Of a stretch of DNA of 64,000 nucleotides, positions 56,742 to 64,000 are shown piece by piece (within the stretch, counting starts at the first letter, position 1; every line of letters starts with the position of its first letter). The position numbers were made by a program, and so were the translations under genes. The notes below the pieces were generated by a model, which was given only the letters and a program-made list of their open reading frames with translations, did not search any database and was not told the DNA's origin. Location of the stretch: positions 1,798,001-1,862,000 of the forward strand of contig JAPMAC010000221.1 in the NCBI GenBank assembly GCA_028671895.1, written 5' to 3'. Source of the DNA: Oenanthe sinensis (taxonomy: Eukaryota > Streptophyta > Magnoliopsida > Apiales > Apiaceae).

Positions 56742-57873
56742 TCAATTCTGTTCAAATAGGTTATAAAGATTCTATGTGTGGTAATTATTTTTTGTTGCAT
56801 CATATTTTTAGTCAAATTGTTTATATGGTAACTACCTATTATAACGGGGATATACTGGCACTTTGCAATTTGGGATATAACTAATTCAGTGAATTTTTGT
56901 ATCTAAACCAAATTCTTATTACGAGTTGAAACCGAATTGTATAAATCCCATATAGAGATATAAATAAAAGGTTCCTCGAATATTTGCAAGGTAACTCACT
57001 TTAATTCTGAGTTGAGATTTTCTATATAAGTCGAGGTACGACATAAACAAAAATACTCCTTGTTGAATTATAAAGTGAAAGAAACTAACTCATATTCCGA
57101 GTCAAGGGTTACTCGTATAAGTCTCATATATTTATTTAGAGACATAAACGAACCTAACTTGTTGAGTTCTTGAAGTTAGTCCATGTTTGACTCTGAGTTA
57201 GATAATATTTCGTATAAGTCAAGGTACGACATAAACGATACGTACTCATTGAACATTAGTGGTTTATTTCGGGTTTATTTTAAAGGCCATCTTTAATTGT
57301 TGTTCTAGGCCTTTTAAACAATTTGAATTAGAAAATGTACTTGATCTCATTCAAGTCAAATATATTTGGCCTATATACTTGACCATATATATCCATTAGA
57401 CTATAAATGCTTGCATTGAATTCATTCGCTTTATATATGTTACTTTACTTTAGCATACACACTTACTTTATTGTATACACGTTAATACACAATGTTTGGT
57501 TCGTCCTTTTGACGAAGTGACTTACCCTTATGAGTGTTTCATCTATCTCACTAAGTGACTTAACCCGACTCACATTTATATATATTGTTGATTTGTCTAT
57601 TATATATATATATATATATATTTGTCTCTTTGGTCTAATACTGTAATATACTAGTCCACCATATTTTCTTCTCTAAATAGGGATATAAAGTCGTAGTACT
57701 TGTTGTCTAGACTTTGTTGTGAGGTGAGATGATCCTTATTCTAAGACTCAAGTCTTAGATACGCCGACAGGGAGTTAGGTGTCTTTGCACTATGAGGAAA
57801 AGGAAAGACCCTAGTCCTAAGACCATCATCCAAGACCTATAAAGTTGTAGAGGTACATAGTCTACACAAGGTT
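56742..57873. other. Non-coding DNA with about 120-bp degenerate repeats
   Basis: Between about 56860 and 57260, three diverged units share GTATAAGTC, AGGTACGACATAAAC and a GAGTTGAGATTT-like block. A short TA run is at 57601-57620. The remainder shows no gene. Confidence 0.65.
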
Positions 57874-58100
57874 TTACGTATCTTTGAAGAGGTAACTGGA
57901 AGTTACGCCCCAAGATAAGGTCGTAAGGGATACTACTTTCCTATGAAGAGGTATCAGGGAGTTACACTCTAAGACTTGTTGGAAGGGGTTCTACTTTGAT
58001 TGTGAGGAGGTAACGGGGAGTTACGCTCCAAGATAAATCAAGTAGATTTTGCTATAATATTTTGAGGGGTTAACGGGGAGTTAAGGTCCGAGATAAATAC
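57874..58100. repeat. About 60-bp tandem repeats, four units
   Basis: Units start GAAGAGGTAAC or GAGGAGGTAACGGGGAGTTA and continue ACGCTCCAAGATAA, with spacing of 59-61 bp and substantial divergence. The last unit meets the pol fragment I near 58100. Confidence 0.78.
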
Positions 58101-59540
58101 ATAGTGTTGTAAAGGCTTTTCCGCTTGCTCTAAAGAGTACATTCTTTTTATAGTGAAAATCTCGAGTTTAGGGAGGGACTCGGGGACTGGAGAATTTTTT
58201 AGTTTTTCAAACTTCAGTGTTATAGACTCTAACTCATCATGTAAACCTGTAAACTTTTTGTCATCAAATGCAATATGAATAGATTCTATAACAATTCTGG
58301 TTCTAAGATTAAAGACTCTAAATGCCTTTGTGTTAGGCGCATATCCAATAAAAATAGCTTCCTCAGCCTTAGCTTCAAATTTAATTAGATTTTCAGGATG
58401 TACCTTCAACAAAAAGCATTTATATCCAAATATATGAAAGTGTTTTACCTTGGCTTCTTGTTCTTCACCATTTCATAGGGAGTCTTTCCATCAATATTTA
58501 TCAAGGTACAGTTTTGAATGAAACATGTTGTATTGACTTCCTCATCCCAGAAATACACTGGTAGTTTAGACTCTACCAACATTGTCCTTTTGCCTCTATG
58601 AGTGTTCTATTTTTCCTTTCTACAACTCCATTTTATTGGGGTGCTCCTGGTGCAGAAAGTTGTTGAGTAATTCCCTTTGATGCACAGTATTCCTCTATAA
58701 TTGCATTCTTGAATTCAGTACCATTGTCATTTAGAATCCTCACAGTCTTCTTTGATTGAGTTTCCAGAAAGGTTACATGTTCTATTATGAGTTGAGAAGC
58801 TTCATACTTTGAATGTAAGAAGAAAACCCATATGAATCTTATAAAATCATCTACAATAACAAGAGCATATTTCTTTTTATTAATTGACATCACATTTACT
58901 GGTCCAAATAAATCAAAATGTAGAAGATAAAAGGGTTCGGAAATGGTGTTTATGGTTTTGCTCTTGAAGGATTTTTTCCTTTGATTTCCAAGTTAACATG
59001 CTTCATAAAGTCCATCTTAGATAAAGCCAACCTGTGGTAGTCCTCTCACAAGATTCTGTTTCACCAACTTGTTGAGTTTTTTGAAATTGATGTGAGACAG
59101 TTTCTTGTGCCATTTCCAGCTTTCTTCAAATGAGGCCTTGCTATATAGGCATGTAACTTTATTGTTTATGCAATCCTCCAAGCTTGCTTCATATATGTTA
59201 CTATATCTATGCCCTTTGAAAACTAAAATGCTTGCTTATTTGTGAGTCACAAGACATTCTTTGTTGTCAAAGTCAGTGTCTCCAAGTTGACTAATGCTAA
59301 TCAAATTGTGTTTTAGCCCATCAACTAGAGCTACTTCTTCAATGATGACATTTCCAAATATATTTTTGCCATATCCCAGTATTTTTCCTTTGTTGCCATC
59401 TTTGAAGGATATTTCTAGGTCAACCATCTCCACAATGTCTAGAAGAAGGGATTTCTTTCTAGTCATATATCTTGAGCATCCACTGTCTAGGACTAGGAAT
59501 ACATTTCTTACCCTTTTTCCCTGCACATAGATAACATCTA
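58100..59540 (-). pseudogene. pol: Element I pol fragment: protease to integrase end
   Basis: On the minus strand: LDSGCSRYMTRKK protease (near 59480), LVDGLKHNLISISQL, KWHKKLSHINF (near 59110), YALVIVDDFIRF (near 58870), DNGTEFKNAI, then TAA at 58633-58635 in the Pro-Gln-Gln-Asn-Gly site, VERKNRTLIEA, a frameshift near 58560, and FEAKAEEAIFIGYAPNTKAF (near 58370). Several other stops exist. Reverse transcriptase is missing: the fragment ends near 58100 at tandem repeats. On its gag side it abuts the N LTR fragment at about 59541. Confidence 0.85.
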
Positions 59541-59800
59541 GTTAGATGATCTTCAGACTCTGATCACATGTAGATCATAGACTCTGATAGTCTATAGTCT
59601 CTGATAGTCTATAGACTCTGATCTTCATGCAGACTCTGGTTTCACTTTCTATAGAAATTCTTCTAAGTACAAATAATATGAATGTTGACTATCTAGACTC
59701 TGATTATACATTTCAGAGACTAGAAAGATTTATTACAGATAAACTAATCTAGACCCTGTTCTAATATTTTGTACATCATCAAATGAATATATTCCTAACA
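59541..59800 (-). repeat. 3' LTR fragment of element N
   Basis: The minus strand begins TGTTAGGAATATATTC at 59800 and matches LTR K for about 250 bp, including the CAGAGTCT cluster (59555-59780). It is lost before the TATA box, at about 59541. Confidence 0.85.
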
Positions 59801-59925
59801 ATCTCCCCTTATTTATGCTTTATAAAATGTAAGCATAAATCAAGGTTTGATGATGTCAAAACTAAAGAATAAAACTATTAATCTAGAACAGTATAAAAGA
59901 ATTATAAAGGAAAAAGAATTACTTC
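59801..59925 (-). promoter_or_regulatory. Polypurine tract (59801-59812) and 3' end of N
   Basis: The minus strand reads ATAAGGGGAGAT next to the LTR start. The rest is a short A/T-rich tail after the ORF3 stop. Confidence 0.82.
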
Positions 59926-62900
59926 TTATTTAATCTTCTCAAATGCTGGATTATTCTTCAAAAATGAATTCAGCATATTTTCCTCCACAATTGCTAAAGC
60001 CTCACCAATAAATTTCTTCAATTTCTTCATTTCTTCACTTGAGCATTTGATTTGACAATAAGCTGCTCTAAGATCATTTGCACTGCTTTCTTGATCTTTT
60101 AAGTCCTTCAACATCAGAACACTAACTTTCCCACTCATAGGCTGAAACCCAAAGTAATGACCCACACCTTCTTGAAATTTAATATATTTTTCTTTCAATG
60201 GCATGACTTGATCATTTCCCTAAGTATCAACATATTTTAAAGAAAATTTGCCCATTTGTCGATTTGCCTGTCTGTGCAAAGTCAGCTTCCTATCAATCTC
60301 CTTGAACCATTTGTGTGTGATAGCCTCTTTACTCTTATTTACTTCATATGCAATCTGTAAGAGAAATCTAATGTACTGTAATTCCTCAGCCTGTTTGAAA
60401 AAGATAAAATTTGATTGACTAATCCATCTTACACTTCCACCTTCTAAGAAGTAAACCAGCATCTCATTTTTCACCTTTTATATACCTCCATGACCTCCTT
60501 GTATCTTTGTTTCAAAAACATTATAAACAATTTGAGCAGACACCACCTTATTTAAGTGCTTCTGAGTGATCTTCTCAAACTGCCTATCTGTCAAGGATTG
60601 AGGATCCCTGGTTAGAGTAGATGTTCTGTCAATGTCAGATTCTTCAAATCCTCCAAGACCTATCTTCTTTTTAGCTCTAAGTTGCATATTTGATTGACTG
60701 CACTTCCAGTATGAAGGTTCTTGAGTTTGTTCATAGTCTGACTTCTTTCTTTGCTTATCAGAGTCTGACTTAGACTCTGATTTCCCATGTCTAGTCCCTG
60801 ACTGATGTATTTGAGTTCTTGATACTCCAGATTGCTTTTGTTGCACATCATCAAGACCCCTAGGACCATGAGAACTATCACCATCATCACCATCTCTCCT
60901 CCTTTTAACTCCCCTTGATGTGTCCTTGCATCCCTCATCCTTATGTCTCCTGGAGGACTCACCTTGCTTCACCTTCTCCCCCTTTTTGACATCATCATTA
61001 TTGGTGACAGCCAAAAGAATCTGCTCAAGAACAGTGGAGATATTTGCCTGGGCTGCAATAACTGAATCAACCTTGGTGGTCAAATCAGAAACTGTAGTTT
61101 GAAGAGAGGCTTGAGTGGTAGTGATAGCAGCTAGAGCATCTTTAAAAGCGACTGCTTTGGATATGAGAAATGTCCTGGACCACACTGGATAATTGAGAAG
61201 CAACATCAGGTAACTCAGCTTTAATAGCTCTATCTAAGACTTGATCTTCTTCACCAGGATAGTAACCATGTTCCTGTTGAAAGGATTTTTTCTGAAAAGC
61301 TTTAAGTCTCTCAGAATGATGAATATCCAAAATACACTCAAAAGAATCTTTATCAGTGATGCCTCTTTGCTGTGCATACTCCCAAGACTAAGGAAACACC
61401 TGATCAAAATAGATAAAAGAAGGAGTAACATGATCATCATCTTCAGAAGTGCACTCCTCAGCAACATGCTCTAGCTTTGTGAATGGAGGTGTAGACTCCG
61501 GTGGTGGTGTAGACTCCAAAACTGCAAACGGGACTATAGACCCTGACTCCTCCTGAGAGTGATCAGACTGTAGACTCTGGAAGTCTAGCCCTTATAGGCA
61601 TGAGTAATAGTGGTTCTTCTGACTTCGAATTTGTAGCCTCAGTTAGAATTACAGGATTATCCACCAAAGCCTCCATGACCCTATCTGTTCTCCTTGCTAG
61701 AGAATCCACCAGATGAAGATGTGGTCTCTGTGTAAATGATTTCTGAACAGCAAGAGCCTCCTCCTATTTGCCAATCTGCACAATCAGACATAGTGAATTG
61801 TCATCCATCCCCTGCTCCAACTCATTGGACCAACTCTTTGGAAAATCTTGATCCCAATAAGTAAAGCTAGGTTCAGGATACCCTAATCTCTCATGCTCAC
61901 AGTGGGGTTGGGCACCCACTTTCTCAATCTCACTCAGGCTCTCTACAGCCTTTTCTACCTCTCATTTTGCCTGGTCCAGTGCCAGCCTCTCAGATATTTT
62001 GTCATTCAATGTGGAGGGTACACTCAATATACACTCAATAAACCTACAGAAGAGGGGTTGAGAGAGAATAATGCTGCTGCAATACCTGAACCGTCTTGAT
62101 GGAGGGGAACCCCTTCAAATGTCTGAAGGCTAGGGGTTTCCACCAAGGGGTGAGCATCAACATATTCTGAACCCTTACTAGCATCTTCTCTCTTTTCAGA
62201 GTCTGTTGGCTCCAGTATTCCAGTCTTAGGGTCTACTCTAAACTCTGACTGCTTCAGTATGACTTCATTAGAAGTCAGAGTCTGAGTGTTACCATCTTTG
62301 ACTGTTTGTGCATGAGACTCCCCCTCAAGGTGGATAGACTCTGATAGAATAGATTGGGAAATTACTTCATGAGCATCCATCACAGTCTGTCCTCCCATAT
62401 TACTAGGGTTCTCATCAGCTTTTTGATGAGTTGTCAAGGAGGGCCCAACAGCATACTCCCCTGCCTCACTATCACCCAACCTCTGACTAGGTGGTTCTTG
62501 TGTGGGTGAGGCAGACTGAGCATCTTTATCACTAGTCACCACTGGTGCACTAGTCCCAACCTCCAACTGCCTTGCATCACCTGCTACCTCCTGTTGTTCT
62601 TCAAGAATAAATGCATCCAACTTGTGATGAAAGGCCCTGAGATGGATTGCATTGATTGCTTGGGCATCTGTGAGATTGAAGAGTTCCTGCAGTTCCCTTC
62701 TTACTCTTTGAAAATATGTGCCCTTGAATTGATCCAGTCTACTTTGGTAAGTTGGATAGATGTATTTCTTGGCAATTGTACCTATATTATGGACAAGATA
62801 GTCAGCCACCTGTCTTAACAAAGGTTGAACTTGAGAAATCCATTGAATGGTTGTCTTGTAGGTAACTCCATTATCCCAAATTGCTTCATGGTTAAAAACT

Positions 62901-64000
62901 GGTTGCTCAATCTCAGTTTCCAACTCAGCAACAGACTCGGATGCTCTCCTTTTGTGGACCATAAGCTTTTTAGGCTTCTTTGTAATTTGCTGTTCAGAGT
63001 CTGGCACACCTAGTACTTTGAGAACTTCATTTGTTCTGCCTTCTATGAGCCCAGCTGCTTGTACTTGGAATGAAGAGTTGAATAGGTAGCTGTAGAGATT
63101 TTTGACCACATCATGTGCAGACATTTGTAGCTCCTGTTCCATTCTCTTCCTTAGGGCTTCATAGGTTGAAAGAAAATCCAAGACTTGAGATTTAGTCTAA
63201 TATTGCCCTGGATCTTCATCTGATTCCACCAAAGGATATAAGAATAGCAGTGCCTCATCACTTGGAGTAATGATCTCATCAATTAGACATGAGGCTGCAT
63301 CCAATTGCATTCCTTCCCAAAATGTTTCATGATCAGAGTCTAAAGGCAGTCTAGACTCTGACTCAACATTAGACTCTGGTTCAGGTGTTTTCTTGATTTC
63401 AGAGTCTGGCTCTGCAGGAGCCTTAGGAGCATCTGTTTCCTGCAACACAGGGTTAGTAATAATAACAGGCTTGTGTGTGTGTGCAGAATAAGCCTTCATT
63501 AACCTTCTGTACTTCTGAGCAAAAGATTTCTCAAGAGACTCAATGTGAGAATCCTGAAGTGCTTCCCTAGGTTTTTCAGAGTCTGTAGCCTTTTGAGAGT
63601 CTACAGACTTGGCTTGAAGGTTAGAATCAAGTGTATCATGACCTTCCTTTAGCAAAGAAAGTCCTTCAACAACTTGCTTCTCTAGTGGATTGAGCTCCTC
63701 ATCACTGTGCTCATCTATAAGCCTAGATTGAATCAATTTTCTCCTCTTTACAACTGGTGCCTGTTGAGAGACACCAGAGGTTGGTTTCTTTTTGGATTTT
63801 GGTTGTGAAGATTGTTTCTTTGAAGGTGATTGGGTGACTTGGGTAGGTGCAGGGGGTCTCTCCATTACTTTATCCTGCACTATGTCACCACAAAAAAAAG
63901 CATTGTAGATAGAAGGTTTGTAGGTTGAGAGTTTTACCTGCATTACCTATGGATAGTGCATGACAGGTAGACTCTACGTTTTGTCATCAATTCTCTTGAT
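59926..64000 (-). pseudogene. Element N ORF3 (envelope-like), 5' end beyond window
   Basis: One frame is open from about 63943 to 61150 apart from stops at 63197, 62024 and several between 62000 and 61350; then a shift near 61160 leads to a second frame ending at 59926, with stops at 60478 and 60220. Features: PVVKRRKLIQSRL basic cluster (near 63745), acidic Ser/Asp/Glu linkers, helical domain with VADYLVHNIGTIAKKY (near 62800), a Thr/Ala coiled coil TTTQASLQTTVSDLTTKVD (near 61090), GVKRRRDGD (near 60900), and the C-terminal domain shared with K. CAGAGTCT/AGACTCTG motif copies are embedded in codons. No membrane span is seen. Confidence 0.8.

Larger units (their letters stand above)
59541..64000 (-). 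mobile_element. Element N: SIRE-type ORF3 and 3' LTR fragment, cut by right window edge
   Basis: Right to left on the minus strand: ORF3 (from beyond 64000 to 59926), polypurine tract and the first 260 bp of the 3' LTR, which then breaks off against pol fragment I. The family is the same as K by ORF3 C-terminus and by the CAGAGTCT motif. gag and pol would lie right of the window. Confidence 0.85.

Overview
The window is intergenic plant DNA made almost entirely of nested and broken LTR retrotransposons; I find no convincing host gene, tRNA or rRNA. Primer-binding sites complementary to initiator tRNA-Met, copia-order pol genes (protease, integrase, reverse transcriptase, RNase H), a very AT-rich base composition and a third ORF after pol all point to an angiosperm, probably a eudicot with a large repeat-rich genome. 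I cannot name the species from sequence alone.

Most elements are Ty1/copia of the SIRE (Sirevirus/Maximus) type: long gag with two CCHC knuckles and coiled coils, pol, a spacer, then a roughly 1,300-codon ORF3 (called envelope-like in the literature). I label them A to N. Left flank: A (1-4645, minus, cut by the window edge) sits in the ORF3 of B (4646-6430, minus). B's pol end abuts the LTR of X (6431-9605), a Ty3/gypsy Tat-like piece with tandem repeats and an antisense ORF. Core nest: C (plus; 9606-17243 and 47508-50266) is split by E (17244-47507, a different copia lineage). E is split by D (18197-33191, complete with two LTRs) and by an F/H complex (36585-46550) in which gag-pol and ORF3 face opposite ways. 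Right flank: C abuts LTR J (50267-51655), which lies in K (to 53114), which lies in gag of G (53115-55881, minus). Then come a DUF4283-type pseudogene with tandem repeats (55882-58100), a pol fragment I (58100-59540, minus) and ORF3-LTR of N (59541-64000, minus, cut by the right edge).

Two insertions are proved by target duplications: D in E (CAATA) and E in C (TTTTG; removing E restores the C reading frame). By eye the D LTRs differ at about 21 of 1160 positions, so D is young, yet its gag and pol carry stops and one frameshift.

The most interesting pattern is that each SIRE-type family carries its own short, often palindromic motif, iterated in U3 just upstream of the TATA box and, where visible, again in the leader, in the pol-ORF3 spacer and sometimes inside gag, pol-hinge and ORF3 coding sequence. 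The motif differs between families (for example GTTCGAGAT, ATCAATTGAT, CAGAGTCT, AGTCATACCG, CGATAGTT, AGTGGCGCCT). ORF3 has nuclear-localisation-like basic clusters, coiled coils and, in two families, a ubiquitin-interacting-motif-like helix, but no visible signal peptide or membrane segment. A self-recognition system, in which a family-specific protein reads a family-specific DNA motif, is the hypothesis I would test first.
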